Shown: positions 35,475-44,713 of the stretch, in pieces | Position numbering within the stretch: the first letter of the stretch is position 1 | How the letters are laid out: each line of letters starts with the position of its first letter | Origin: Rhizobium sp. BK251 | GTDB lineage: Bacteria; Pseudomonadota; Alphaproteobacteria; Rhizobiales; Rhizobiaceae | NCBI RefSeq assembly: GCF_004345245.1 | Contig: NZ_SLUQ01000008.1 | Coordinates: 62,001-126,000 of the forward strand | DNA: 64,000 nt | Direction: 5' to 3' | The notes under the pieces: generated by a model | The model's input: the letters and a program-made list of their open reading frames with translations, nothing else | Told to the model about the DNA's origin: nothing | Database searches by the model: none | Program-made: the position numbers and the translations under genes

Positions 35475-36476
35475 TCAGGACATGATGACGAAGTCCTTGC
35501 CGGTGCGCGTATCGGGATCGAGAGGCAAGTCGGTCAGAACAAGCATCATGCCGGGATGCATATTGGCCTGGAGTTTTGCGAGAAAATCGGGATCGGCCGT
35601 CAGCCTATTCAGGGCCTTTTCGTCAGGATCGATCGTCGCGCTAGCAGCCGAATTGTAGCTGATCGCGAACCAGGCCATGCCCTGCTGGCCCTCATGCGCG
35701 CCACGCAGGACGAAAACATGGGAGCCGAGCGGCCCGCTGCCTTGAACGGTGAGGCTGCCTTCGGCGATGATGTCGCCTTCCTGCAGCATCAGGATCTTGC
35801 GATCGGCGGAGGAGGCGATGACCGAAACGATCGGATGCTTTTCGCCATCGGCCCAGTCGGACGGCGGCTTCTTGGCGTCGAGCGAGCTGACGACCTGCTT
35901 GAACTCATCCTCCGTATAGCCTGACAGCACCATGCCGGGATGGGTGAGCTCCCAAGGATCGGTCTGGGATCCGGCGATGATTACCGGCGTGCCGAGATGG
36001 GTCACCGTGTAGAGCTTGTTGGCAAAATCCATCGGCAGCCTGACGCAGCCATGCGATGCCGGATATCCGGGCAGCGCACCGGCATGGAGCGCGATGCCGG
36101 ACCACGTCAGCCGGTTCATGAAGGGCATCGGCGCATCGTCATAGGTGCTGGAATGGTGGTTCGGATCCTTCTGTAGGACGACGAAGACGCCGGTCGGCGT
36201 CTCGTGTCCGGGTCGGCCGGTCGAGCACGTCGAGAGGGCGATGCGGATGCCGTTCCGGTAGACATGGACCCGCTGCTCCGGCAGCGAAACGACGATGGCG
36301 ACGGGGCCATCAAGCTGCCGCTCCGGATGCCAGACGAACTGGCCCGGCTTGAGCTCGGCAATGTCCTTGATGACTTCCTGCGAATTCAGGGGCCGGACGG
36401 CCCACGAGAAAAAAGTTGCGGCGCCAGAAGCAAGCAATGCCCTGCGCGCCAGCCTATGCTGGAACAATTTCGTCAA
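35475..36476 (-). CDS. L,D-transpeptidase (YkuD domain)
   Basis: 333 aa. A Tat-like or Sec signal (ARRALLASGAATFFSW) is followed by a YkuD domain: AIVVSLPEQRVHVYRNGIRI, GHETPTGVFVVLQKD and the catalytic HAGALPGYPASHGCVRLPMD with the Cys in SHGCVR. These enzymes make 3-3 peptidoglycan crosslinks or attach proteins to the wall in the periplasm. The C-terminal 130 residues are an extra domain of unknown role. It lies 113 bp below pbpC on the same strand and 213 bp above the regulator gene; it may be transcribed alone. Confidence 0.92.
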   Translation of the reverse strand: MTKLFQHRLARRALLASGAATFFSWAVRPLNSQEVIKDIAELKPGQFVWHPERQLDGPVAIVVSLPEQRVHVYRNGIRIALSTCSTGRPGHETPTGVFVVLQKDPNHHSSTYDDAPMPFMNRLTWSGIALHAGALPGYPASHGCVRLPMDFANKLYTVTHLGTPVIIAGSQTDPWELTHPGMVLSGYTEDEFKQVVSSLDAKKPPSDWADGEKHPIVSVIASSADRKILMLQEGDIIAEGSLTVQGSGPLGSHVFVLRGAHEGQQGMAWFAISYNSAASATIDPDEKALNRLTADPDFLAKLQANMHPGMMLVLTDLPLDPDTRTGKDFVIMS

Positions 36477-36589
36477 TGCACGCTCCCCTCAACACCGATT
36501 CCCCGATCGATATGATTGCCTGACGGCAATGCGGCCCGCAGAAGCTAGCCGAAACGGGCGGTTTTGAGAAGCGCGAATGCGGTCGCCAA

Positions 36590-38674
36590 CTACTCGACAA
36601 AAACCCGCACGCTCGCGGCACGGCCGGCAGCGTCGATGACGGTCAAAGTGGAGAAGCCGCCGCCATCGGGCACCCATTGGCCGGTGCGGCGCCGGGAAAG
36701 TTCGGGCAACGGCCGGCCGTTGGCAAGCCAGCGGAAGGGGGCTCTCCCGCCCTGCAGTTTCAGGACGAGCGGAGCAGAGGGGCGGCCGCCTCCGGCGCCG
36801 AGGTCGACGCGGGCGCCCTCGGGCGGATAGACGATCTGTGGAGGCGGCTCGCGCAGCGCGGCGGAAGGCAGTCCTGCCGCGGTCACCGAGAAGCGGCGCT
36901 GGCTGATCGGCAGTTCGGCCGGGCTGATGCGGACGGCACCCGGCGGAGCGGGGGGGAAGGGCGTGACGGCAACGCCGGACCGTGCGAAGCCTTCGAAGAG
37001 GATAGGGGCGGCCGCTCCATAGCCGGTCAAGCCCGGAACGGCTCCATTGTCTGGCCGCCCGACCCACACGCCGAGAACGTGGCGGCCGTCGAAGCCGACG
37101 GACCAGGCATCGCGATAGCCATAGCTCGTGCCGGTCTTGTAGGCGATGCCGCGCTGGCGGCTGCCCGTCGGCGGCAGCACGTCGGAGAGGATATCGGTCA
37201 CATTCCATGCGGCGACCGGCTCCAGCAGCGCTGCATCGCCGAGCACGCCAGGCGCCTCGTGGATGCCGTCACCAAGCCGGATCGGCTGGCCGCGATTGGC
37301 AAGGCCGGCATAAAGCTGCACAAGGTCCTTGAGCGTGATGCCGACACCGCCGAGACCGATCGCAAGGCCGGGTGTCTCATTGGGCGGCAGGATCGGGCGG
37401 ACATCGGCGCGGCGGAAACGCGCCATCAGCCTGGTCGGCCCAACGGCATCGAGCAGGCGCACGGCCGGAACGTTCAGGGACAGTTGCAGTGCCTGGCGCA
37501 CGCTGACGTCGCCCTGGTAGCTCATGTCGAAGTTACGCGGGCGATAGCCGAAGAAATCGGCCGGTCGGTCTTCCATGATGGTTTCCTGGCTGACCAACCC
37601 TTCCTCGAATGCGAGGCCATAGATGAAGGGCTTGAGCGTCGAGCCCGGCGAGCGGGTGACGCGCGTCATGTCGATCCAGCCGGATCGGGACGCGTCGAAA
37701 TAGTCCGCCGAGCCGACGTCGCCGATGATCTCGCCAGTGCGGATATCCGCCATGACCATGGCAATCGACAGCTTCGGCCCGAGCCGGGCTGAAGCTTCGC
37801 GGGCAACTGCCTCGAGACCCTGTTGTACCTCCCGGCGCAGCGTCGTGCGATGGACGGGGAAGCCGGGCTCCTTGCGCAGCGCGGCCTCGGCGAGATGGGC
37901 AGCAAGCGCCGGGAGCTGCCGCCGCGTGGGCGGGATCGAGACCATGGCCGCGCGTTCGGCCTCGCCTTCGCCGATGACCTCAGCCACGGCCGCGCGGGCC
38001 AGGACCCGTTCGCGCGCGGCCTTCGCCGCCTCGATATTCCTGTCGGGCCGGCGTCTTTCAGGCAGTTGCGGCAGGGCGACGAGCAGCGCTGCCTCGGCGA
38101 CGGTCAGGCGCCGTGGCTCCTTGCCGAAATAGGCAAGGCTTGCGGCGCGCACGCCCTCGAGATTGCCGCCGTAAGGGGCGTGGGTCAGGTAGAGATCGAG
38201 GATTTCCTCCTTGCCGAGGCGCCGCTCGATCTGGATAGCGCGGACGACCTGCAGGAGCTTTGCCGAAAACGAGCGGCCCTGGCGCGGCTCGATCAGGCGG
38301 GCGACCTGCATCGATAGCGTCGAGGCGCCGGAGACGATGCGTCCGTTGGTCAGGAATTGCAGGAAGGAGCGTCCGAGCGCCAATGGATCGACGCCGGGAT
38401 GCTCGTAGAAACGGCGGTCTTCATAGGCGATCAGCATGCCGATGAACTGCGGGTCGACAGCCGCGACCGACGTCTCGAGGCGCCAGCGCCCCTCTGTAGT
38501 AGCGAAGGCGCGAAGAAGCTGGCCGTCGGCATCGAGAACCTCGGACGAAACGCTGCTTGCCCGCTCAAGCGGAGGCGGAAAGGCGCGGTCTGCGGCGTCG
38601 AGCCCGAAGGCGATCGCCGCGGCGGCAAGGACTGCCGCCGTCATTCCGATCGCCATTTTTCGCCAGGTCTTCAT
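36590..38674 (-). CDS. pbpC: Penicillin-binding protein 1C
   Basis: 694 aa. A membrane anchor (MAIGMTAAVLAAAAIAFGL) is followed by a GT51 glycosyltransferase with EDRRFYEHPGVDPLALGRS and GASTLSMQVARLIEP, then a transpeptidase with SxxK in SPGSTLKPFIYGLAFEEG, SLN in QLSLNVPAVRL and KTG in YKTGTSYGYRDAWSVGF. The C-terminal 90 residues are the PbpC-specific domain. It polymerises and crosslinks peptidoglycan. It follows the alpha-2-macroglobulin gene by 8 bp, the conserved pairing thought to join wall repair with protease trapping. Confidence 0.96.
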   Translation of the reverse strand: MKTWRKMAIGMTAAVLAAAAIAFGLDAADRAFPPPLERASSVSSEVLDADGQLLRAFATTEGRWRLETSVAAVDPQFIGMLIAYEDRRFYEHPGVDPLALGRSFLQFLTNGRIVSGASTLSMQVARLIEPRQGRSFSAKLLQVVRAIQIERRLGKEEILDLYLTHAPYGGNLEGVRAASLAYFGKEPRRLTVAEAALLVALPQLPERRRPDRNIEAAKAARERVLARAAVAEVIGEGEAERAAMVSIPPTRRQLPALAAHLAEAALRKEPGFPVHRTTLRREVQQGLEAVAREASARLGPKLSIAMVMADIRTGEIIGDVGSADYFDASRSGWIDMTRVTRSPGSTLKPFIYGLAFEEGLVSQETIMEDRPADFFGYRPRNFDMSYQGDVSVRQALQLSLNVPAVRLLDAVGPTRLMARFRRADVRPILPPNETPGLAIGLGGVGITLKDLVQLYAGLANRGQPIRLGDGIHEAPGVLGDAALLEPVAAWNVTDILSDVLPPTGSRQRGIAYKTGTSYGYRDAWSVGFDGRHVLGVWVGRPDNGAVPGLTGYGAAAPILFEGFARSGVAVTPFPPAPPGAVRISPAELPISQRRFSVTAAGLPSAALREPPPQIVYPPEGARVDLGAGGGRPSAPLVLKLQGGRAPFRWLANGRPLPELSRRRTGQWVPDGGGFSTLTVIDAAGRAASVRVFVE

Positions 38675-38682
38675 GGTTGCCT

Positions 38683-41600
38683 CTATTGAGCCGCCAGAAC
38701 CTCCATGCGGCCCGTCGCCGTGCGCGCGGAAAACTGCGGCCGGTACATGTCCTCGACGCTGGCCGCCGGATGATCGTAGACTCCCGGCGTGACCGCGCGC
38801 ACGACATAGGCGAGCGTTATGTCGCCGCTATCGCCCGATGTCCTGTCGAAGGCCGCGACGAAGCGGTCGTTGCGGAATTCCGTATGGGCCGGCTGAACCT
38901 CGCCGATCCATTCGAAATTGGTCAGCTGGGCGCTGTCGACGAGGCTCGGATTGTCGATCTCGAAGCCGGCGGGCAGGAGATCGGTGATCAGCAGGCGCGA
39001 CGGCCATTCATTAGTCTCAGTGACATGCAGGACGACGACATAGCGTTCGTTCTGCTGCGCTTCGCTCACATTGGCTTCCTCGCCTGCAAGCGTGTAGTAG
39101 CTCCGCTCGATAGTGAAGCCGTCGCCGCCGGCCGGCAGCGGCTCCCTCGGCGCGGCGACGGTCGTAACCGCGGCCGAGACAGGGCTCGTCGTCCTGTTCG
39201 TCATCACAACAGGATGACCGAGAAGGGCGTCGCCGCTCATGGTCGCCATGTAGGCGCCGCTGTGTTCGGCGCCATTGACGTCGAGCTTCAGATCCTCGTC
39301 GCCGGCCTGCAGGGCGCGTGCGGCAAGGAGCATCCAGGCCTGCTCCTGCGTGCTCGTATAGGTCTTGCGGCGCGATTCTTCGGCGACGATCTTTGCCAGC
39401 TCGGGAATGATCGGCGGAACGGGGCGGCTCTCGGCGGCAAGGGCCAGCACCGCCGCACCGTCGCGCAGCGAGGATCCATAGTCGGAGCGCGAGAAGCTGA
39501 CATTCGTCACCAATGCCTGTTCCGACATCTGCAGCGAATCGACGAAGATGTTGCGCGAGCGCTGCGCGTCGCCATAGAGCGCGAGGGCAGCAGCAAGGTG
39601 AGCCCTGGCAAGCGGCGTCGGGAAATCACTGAGCATCGTATCGGCATAGTAGCGCAGGTCGCTGATCGAGGCCTTGCGGTTGCGCGCAAGCACGTAGAGT
39701 GCATAGGCGATCTCGTTGCCCTGGTCCTTGACGTTGACATCGTAGCTCAGTGCGTTCTGGAGGTTCTCGAGTGCCTGGGCCATGGCCTGTTCCGGCACGT
39801 CGTATTTCTGCTCGCGGGCACGGGTGAGGAAGTCCGTCACATAGGCATCGAGCCACAGGTCACCGGCGCCGGGTGCCCAGAGGCCGAAGCTGCCGGTCGA
39901 GGACTGATAGGAAAGATCGCGATAGATCGCATCCTGAACGCGTTTCCTGATGTCGGCCTCGTTGTCGAGGCCGTTCTGTGCCGCCATCTCGTTCAGATAG
40001 AGCAGGGGCATGGCCACACTCGTCGTCTGCTCGGCGCAGCCATAGGGATAGCGGCTGAGGCTCATCAGCAATGCCGGGATATCGAAAGACTGGGCACGGC
40101 TGACATTGAGGCTGACGGACGCGCCGGGAAGCACGCTGTCGGCGAGCAGTCCGCCGTCGATCGTGAGGCTTTTGCCGGGAGCGATCGCGATGACCCGGCG
40201 CTCCGCTATCGGCAATGAGGCAGGACGGACCGGAATAGCGACCGTCTGATCGAGGGAGATGCCGGAAGCCTCGGAGAGCCTGATCACGACGCTTCCGTCA
40301 CCGGGCTGCCCGCCGGTCAGCGGTAGGGTGACGCTGGATCGGCCGCCCGGCTCAAGGTCGAGTGTTTGTGATGCGGCGTTCTGGCCGACCTCGACCGAGG
40401 GATTGCCGGCAATCTCCAGCTTGTACTGGCCGGCGGGTCCGTCCGTATTGGCGATGTCAAGCCGGAGGTTCGCCTTGTCGCCCGGCGCGAGGAAGCGCGG
40501 GAGGCTGGCGGTCACGACCAGGGGATCGCGAATGACGACGTCCTTGACCGCGTGACCTACGCCGGACTTCGACCAAGCCACGGCCATGACGCGGGCGGTG
40601 CCGTTGAATTGCGGCAGCTCGAAGCTCACCTGCGCCTTGCCTTCGGCGTCGAGCTTGATCGGGCCGGAGAAGAAGGCCACGAGCTTTTCCGTCGGCGGGC
40701 TGCCCTGCAGGGCCACCTGTCCGCCGTCGCCACCGGTCCGCAGCCGTCCCGTCGCGCCGAGCGAACCATCGATGAGGCGGCCGTAGAGGTCGCGGATTTC
40801 CAGGCCGAGCTGGCGCTGGCCAAAGTACCAGTCCTCCGGCGCAGGAGGCTCGTAGCGGGTCAGGTTCAGGATACCGACATCGACGGCCGCGACCGTGACA
40901 TAGGCGTCCTCTGTCGTGCCGGCACCTGCTACCTGGAGGGAAATGTCGAGCGGCTGGCGGGGCAACGTCTTTTCCGGTGCATCCAGCCTGACGTTGAGCT
41001 GCCGGTCGGCGGGATCGACCTTCAGCCATTTGATGCCGATCGCCCGCATGGGCATGCGGCTTTCCTGTGCGTCGCCGGGACGGAACAGGGTGGCGGTCAC
41101 ATAGGCGCCGGCACCCCAATCGGCGGTGACGGGAATATCGACCTCGCCGCCCTCGGCGCCGATCACGGCATTGGTGACGGCGATGAGGTTTTCGGCACCC
41201 GCGGTGATCATCACCTCGCCTGCAAAGCGTGGTGATATCTTGACCTTGGCGGTATCGCCGATCCGGTAGCTCTCCTTGTCGAGCCCGATTTCCAATGCGT
41301 CCGGCGTCTCGGTCGATGTTGCGGTCACAAACCATCCGGCATCGAATTCGACGCTGGATGCAGGGCCGGCGGCATCAGCCGTTTCGACCTCAAGCCGGTA
41401 GCGTCCCCAGGCGACGGGCACGGAGATGGTCGCGCCATCGGCCGTCGCATCGACCGAGCCGTTCGCAATCTGCTTGGTCCGGCTGACCGGTTCAAACCGC
41501 CACGAGCTGCCGTCGCGGTACCATTGGTAGTCCCGCTCGATGCTGATGAGTTTCCAAGAAAGGCCGGAGGCGGGTTGTCTCGCGCCGTTGTTGTCGATGA

Positions 41601-44139
41601 AGATCACATGGAAATTGCCGACCGAGTTTTCCGCGAGATCGCCGGTGAATTCGGGCTTGATGCCGATGCGCGGGCCGTCAGCCTTGACGGGCAGCAGGAG
41701 CGAGCGCTCCACGGCGCGGCCACCGGCTTCCTGCATGCGGACGCTGATGTTGGCGTTCAGGAGCTGCGTCGTCGAAGGCGTGTCCGAGATCATCACCTCG
41801 AAGCTCGCCTTGCCATTCTCGTCGAGCTCGGGCAGCTCTTCGAGCGGCATGCGGCTGTCCTCGCCGGCTTCCTCGTCGGCAAGGCCGAAGAGATAGCCCT
41901 TGTAGGCGGCGTTTTCCCGCGTCGGCTTCAGCGTCACCTCGCCTTCGAGATGCAGGCCGGCGGCCGGCGCGCCATAGAGATAGCGACCGTCGACCGCGAC
42001 CTCGGCGGGCATGCCGGGGTCGATCTCCTTGGCGGCACTCGTCATGTCGAATTCGATCCGGTCCGGGACGAAATCATCGACCAGGAAGCGCTTCTCGGCG
42101 ATCGCCGAGCCCTTGGGATCGGTGAAGATCTGCATGGTCCAGGTGCCGCGCATGGCAGTCTGCAGCAATGGCAGGTCGAGTGTGTAGCCGCCGAGCGCTC
42201 CGTTCTCGACCATGCGACGATCCTCGACGCCATCGGGTCGAAGGAAGACGAAAGTCAGCGGCAGGTTTTCGATTGCGAGCGCACTGATGTCGCGCGCAAG
42301 CGCGGAGGCATGAACCGTCTCGCCCGCCCGGTAGATGCCGCGTTCCGTCCACGCCAGCACGTCGATCGCGCCGGGTGCGGCGCGGCCGGTGACGCCGCGA
42401 TCCGAAAGATCGAAGCCGGCGCGGGTCATGTCAAGGAAGACATAGTCCTTGTCGCCGTTGCGGGCGGTGATGACGGCGGGGGTCATGGCGGCCGTCCCAC
42501 GTATCAGGCCGGCGGTGAAGGTGGCGCGGCCCTCGGTGTCGGTCGTCGCACTACCGAGGACCTCGTTGTTCTTGGCCAGAAGCTGCAGTTGGATGCCCGC
42601 AATCGGCGTTGCGGTCGCAAGCGAGCGGGCGAAGACGTTCAGGCCGTCGGTGCCGGCATAGGTGGAGACGCCGATATCGGAGACGACGAACCATTGGGTC
42701 GCGCGGGCGTCCCATTCCTGGCTCGGTGCGTTCGGCGCAACGGCTGTGAGCACATAGACGCCCGGCTTGCGCTCGGGAAGCGCCTCGTCGACCGGGAAAC
42801 TGGTGACGACCTCCTTGTTCAGGTCCTGCGCGATGTCGATCGACCCCTGCCAGACCAGTTCGCCGCTTTCATCCTCGATCCGCTGGGCGCTGTAGCCGTC
42901 GACCTGGGTGAGGAATTGCGAGTTTGTCAGGAGCGACGCAATGCTGCGGTCGCCGACGCGATAGAGCTTGAGATCGGCGCTTGGCGTGTTGACCGAGACG
43001 ATAGGGATGCCGCGGCGCGCGGTGGAGGGAAGCACGAAGCTGTCGCCGGTGAAGCGAACCATCGCCGACCGGTCCTTGATATAGAGGTCGAGGTCGACCT
43101 GCGCTTCGAGGTTCTCTTCGACGGAGGAGGGCAGACCACGGCGCAGCGTTAGGTGATAGCGCTGGCCGTGGGCCAGCCCCTCGACGCAGATCTGGTTATC
43201 CTTGGCCTCGACGGCCTGCGGTGCCGCACCATCGAGCGTCACGAAGGGGGTATAATCCACGCCGGTCTTGACGAGTGCTTCGGAGAACTGCACGCAGGCC
43301 CGCGGCGTGGCGCTGTCGGCATCGATCGAGTTGTCGACGACACGGAAGCCCTGCCGTTCGCGCAGGTCGGCATAGGCGGCACGGACGGTCGCGGAGTTCA
43401 TGAGGGCAAGGCTCGCCTTATAGGCGCTGAGCGCCGGGCGGTAGTTCTGGGCATTCTGCAGGGCGGCGGCGAGTACGGCGAGCGCATCGGCGCGGGTCGG
43501 CGCGGTGCGGGTAAGCTGATAGCCGTTGAAGGCGGCAAGCGCCGCCTGCCCGGCGAGATCGGTATTGCCGGTCACGCTGTTGGCCGCGCGCGCCGTCTCC
43601 ACCCAGAGCGCGGCATCGTCGGGCGTGATCGCAAGCGCGCCCCTGAAGGCCTTCAGTGCGTTTTCCGTATTGCCGCCCGTCAGTTCGAGGCGACCCAGCG
43701 CGAGCAGGCTCTCGACACCCTGACCCTGCTGGTCATCCGCAAGTGAAAGATCGGCGCGCGCCTGGCGCGCATCCTGCAGGAACTGGTCGGAGAGGAAGGA
43801 TAGGCGCGGCGGCGCGCCGATATCGGGATCGACCGCAATCTCGACGATCTTGCCGGCGACGGTGCCGGGGAAGCTGTTCACCTCCATGAAATCGGACTTG
43901 AGGAAGCACCATTTGACCTTCGGATTGTATGTGAAGGCCTTGCAGGAGCGGTCGCCGACGCAGGAAGCCTGGCATTGGTCGAGGGTGACGTTCTGCACCG
44001 TGCGCAGATCGAAGCCGTAATAGTCGCCATCCTTGGTGGTTACTACTTCGCGGCGCGTCTGCTGGGCGTCGGCGGATGCCAGGGCGCCGATTGTTGCGAA
44101 GAAGAGAGCAGCGAGGCCAATAAAAACGCGCTTAGACAT
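38683..44139 (-). CDS. Bacterial alpha-2-macroglobulin with intact thioester motif
   Basis: 1818 aa. The signal peptide ends at about residue 25 (LASADAQ-Q) and lacks a lipobox Cys, so the protein is probably periplasmic rather than lipid-anchored like E. coli YfhM. Residues about 30-100 are PAN/apple-like with several Cys (DQCQASCVGDRSCKAF). MG-type beta domains follow, then the thioester CAEQ (codons at 40027-40038) in YPYGCAEQTTSVAMP, and the receptor-like end. It traps attacking proteases. The pbpC gene follows after 8 bp. A ribosome site GGGGGG lies just before the ATG. Confidence 0.95.
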   Translation of the reverse strand: MSKRVFIGLAALFFATIGALASADAQQTRREVVTTKDGDYYGFDLRTVQNVTLDQCQASCVGDRSCKAFTYNPKVKWCFLKSDFMEVNSFPGTVAGKIVEIAVDPDIGAPPRLSFLSDQFLQDARQARADLSLADDQQGQGVESLLALGRLELTGGNTENALKAFRGALAITPDDAALWVETARAANSVTGNTDLAGQAALAAFNGYQLTRTAPTRADALAVLAAALQNAQNYRPALSAYKASLALMNSATVRAAYADLRERQGFRVVDNSIDADSATPRACVQFSEALVKTGVDYTPFVTLDGAAPQAVEAKDNQICVEGLAHGQRYHLTLRRGLPSSVEENLEAQVDLDLYIKDRSAMVRFTGDSFVLPSTARRGIPIVSVNTPSADLKLYRVGDRSIASLLTNSQFLTQVDGYSAQRIEDESGELVWQGSIDIAQDLNKEVVTSFPVDEALPERKPGVYVLTAVAPNAPSQEWDARATQWFVVSDIGVSTYAGTDGLNVFARSLATATPIAGIQLQLLAKNNEVLGSATTDTEGRATFTAGLIRGTAAMTPAVITARNGDKDYVFLDMTRAGFDLSDRGVTGRAAPGAIDVLAWTERGIYRAGETVHASALARDISALAIENLPLTFVFLRPDGVEDRRMVENGALGGYTLDLPLLQTAMRGTWTMQIFTDPKGSAIAEKRFLVDDFVPDRIEFDMTSAAKEIDPGMPAEVAVDGRYLYGAPAAGLHLEGEVTLKPTRENAAYKGYLFGLADEEAGEDSRMPLEELPELDENGKASFEVMISDTPSTTQLLNANISVRMQEAGGRAVERSLLLPVKADGPRIGIKPEFTGDLAENSVGNFHVIFIDNNGARQPASGLSWKLISIERDYQWYRDGSSWRFEPVSRTKQIANGSVDATADGATISVPVAWGRYRLEVETADAAGPASSVEFDAGWFVTATSTETPDALEIGLDKESYRIGDTAKVKISPRFAGEVMITAGAENLIAVTNAVIGAEGGEVDIPVTADWGAGAYVTATLFRPGDAQESRMPMRAIGIKWLKVDPADRQLNVRLDAPEKTLPRQPLDISLQVAGAGTTEDAYVTVAAVDVGILNLTRYEPPAPEDWYFGQRQLGLEIRDLYGRLIDGSLGATGRLRTGGDGGQVALQGSPPTEKLVAFFSGPIKLDAEGKAQVSFELPQFNGTARVMAVAWSKSGVGHAVKDVVIRDPLVVTASLPRFLAPGDKANLRLDIANTDGPAGQYKLEIAGNPSVEVGQNAASQTLDLEPGGRSSVTLPLTGGQPGDGSVVIRLSEASGISLDQTVAIPVRPASLPIAERRVIAIAPGKSLTIDGGLLADSVLPGASVSLNVSRAQSFDIPALLMSLSRYPYGCAEQTTSVAMPLLYLNEMAAQNGLDNEADIRKRVQDAIYRDLSYQSSTGSFGLWAPGAGDLWLDAYVTDFLTRAREQKYDVPEQAMAQALENLQNALSYDVNVKDQGNEIAYALYVLARNRKASISDLRYYADTMLSDFPTPLARAHLAAALALYGDAQRSRNIFVDSLQMSEQALVTNVSFSRSDYGSSLRDGAAVLALAAESRPVPPIIPELAKIVAEESRRKTYTSTQEQAWMLLAARALQAGDEDLKLDVNGAEHSGAYMATMSGDALLGHPVVMTNRTTSPVSAAVTTVAAPREPLPAGGDGFTIERSYYTLAGEEANVSEAQQNERYVVVLHVTETNEWPSRLLITDLLPAGFEIDNPSLVDSAQLTNFEWIGEVQPAHTEFRNDRFVAAFDRTSGDSGDITLAYVVRAVTPGVYDHPAASVEDMYRPQFSARTATGRMEVLAAQ

Positions 44140-44254
44140 GAGTCCCCCCGAACGCTGTCTGCATCGATGGAGGTAGTCTTCAAACTCCGGTCTGGTTTGT
44201 CAACCAAATGAGGACGCGCGCGGGTTGCGCTGGGGTTACCCATGCAAAAAAGAA

Positions 44255-44273
44255 GGGCCGCGCTTGGCGACCC
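44255..44273 (-). terminator. Rho-independent terminator of a small leftward transcript
   Basis: On the minus strand a 7-bp stem GGGTCGC/GCGGCCC (one G-U pair) with loop CAAGC is followed directly by TTCTTTTTT (44245-44254 on the plus strand read as aaaaaagaa). It ends a short transcript that starts above 44405, about 105 bp before the alpha-2-macroglobulin start. Confidence 0.8.
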
Positions 44274-44291
44274 TCCCGTGATCTTTGGCCT

Positions 44292-44381
44292 GTGACAGGC
44301 CCGGATCGAACGACCCGAAGAAAGGCTGGTTCAGAGCGAGGGCTGCCTCGCCAGTTCCACCACAATTCCCATGCCTGTCAC
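44292..44381 (-). ncRNA. Candidate structured RNA with closing stem and two inner hairpins
   Basis: Outer arms gtgacaggc (44292-44300) and gcctgtcac (44373-44381) are perfectly complementary over 9 bp. Inside are gcgagg-gctg-cctcgc (44336-44351) and a six-pair hairpin at 44302-44317 that pairs fully only on the minus strand, where one position is G-U and not A-C. A strong terminator follows at 44255-44273. The layout recalls a tRNA, but no canonical tRNA fits. It overlaps the small ORF at 44331-44405, so the two readings compete or coexist. Confidence 0.45.
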
Positions 44382-44405
44382 GAGGTCCGAAATCTCACTA
44401 GACAT
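44331..44405 (-). CDS. Possible 24-codon small ORF (leader peptide or small protein)
   Basis: An ATG at 44405 opens 24 codons to a TGA at 44331-44333, reading MSSEISDLVTGMGIVVELAR then QPSL. The sequence just before it, ggaaggtgatcc, is a strong ribosome binding site. The peptide has a short hydrophobic centre. The terminator 60 bp downstream closes the transcript before the alpha-2-macroglobulin gene. It may be a leader peptide for attenuation, a small protein, or chance within an RNA gene. Too short for homology-free proof. Confidence 0.4.
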   Translation of the reverse strand: MSSEISDLVTGMGIVVELARQPSL

Positions 44406-44713
44406 TGGATCACCTTCCTTTCGTTTCGTTGAAGATAGCCCTAAAGTAGGGGAAAATCCCCTGGATGCAAGCCCCGACAGTATCCGCCGTCGCATACATG
44501 TCGGCGCGACCGGCAGTCCGCGACGATGGGAAGGGCTGGGCGGACAAGGTCGTTCACCGGAATCAAAGCATTATTTCAACGCGTTATGATCCGTTACGAA
44601 GTGTTGCAGTTTGGCATTATCACGAAGGATATTAACTAGTAATTAAGTGTATTCTTTAAAACTAATCTGCGATGCGCTAGCATGATCGACATGGGTTAAG
44701 GGTAACATCGATC

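Larger units (their letters stand above)
44140..44713. other. Gene-poor region between the alpha-2-macroglobulin gene and a LuxR-type regulator
   Basis: 574 bp. The left part holds a probable small transcript with terminator (44245-44405, described separately). The right part (44406-44713) is AT-rich toward the end and should hold the promoter of the regulator gene at 44714, including an ACTAGT palindrome at 44635-44640. No larger gene is supported. Confidence 0.6.

Noticed and set aside
36515..36530. Hairpin attgcc-tgac-ggcaat after pbpC
   Set aside because: Only 6 bp, mixed composition, no T run; not convincing as a terminator.
41524..43152. 542-aa plus-strand ORF inside the alpha-2-macroglobulin gene
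   Set aside because: Arg/Asp-rich shadow frame opposite a well-supported gene; no motif.
38683..44139. Lipoprotein assignment for the alpha-2-macroglobulin
   Set aside because: The signal peptide ends ASADAQ with no cysteine at a lipobox position.
44292..44381. tRNA-like fold on the minus strand
   Set aside because: A 9-bp closing stem and a GTTCGATCC segment recall a tRNA, but the T-arm pairing is faulty, no proper anticodon arm or D-arm fits, and no CCA end follows.
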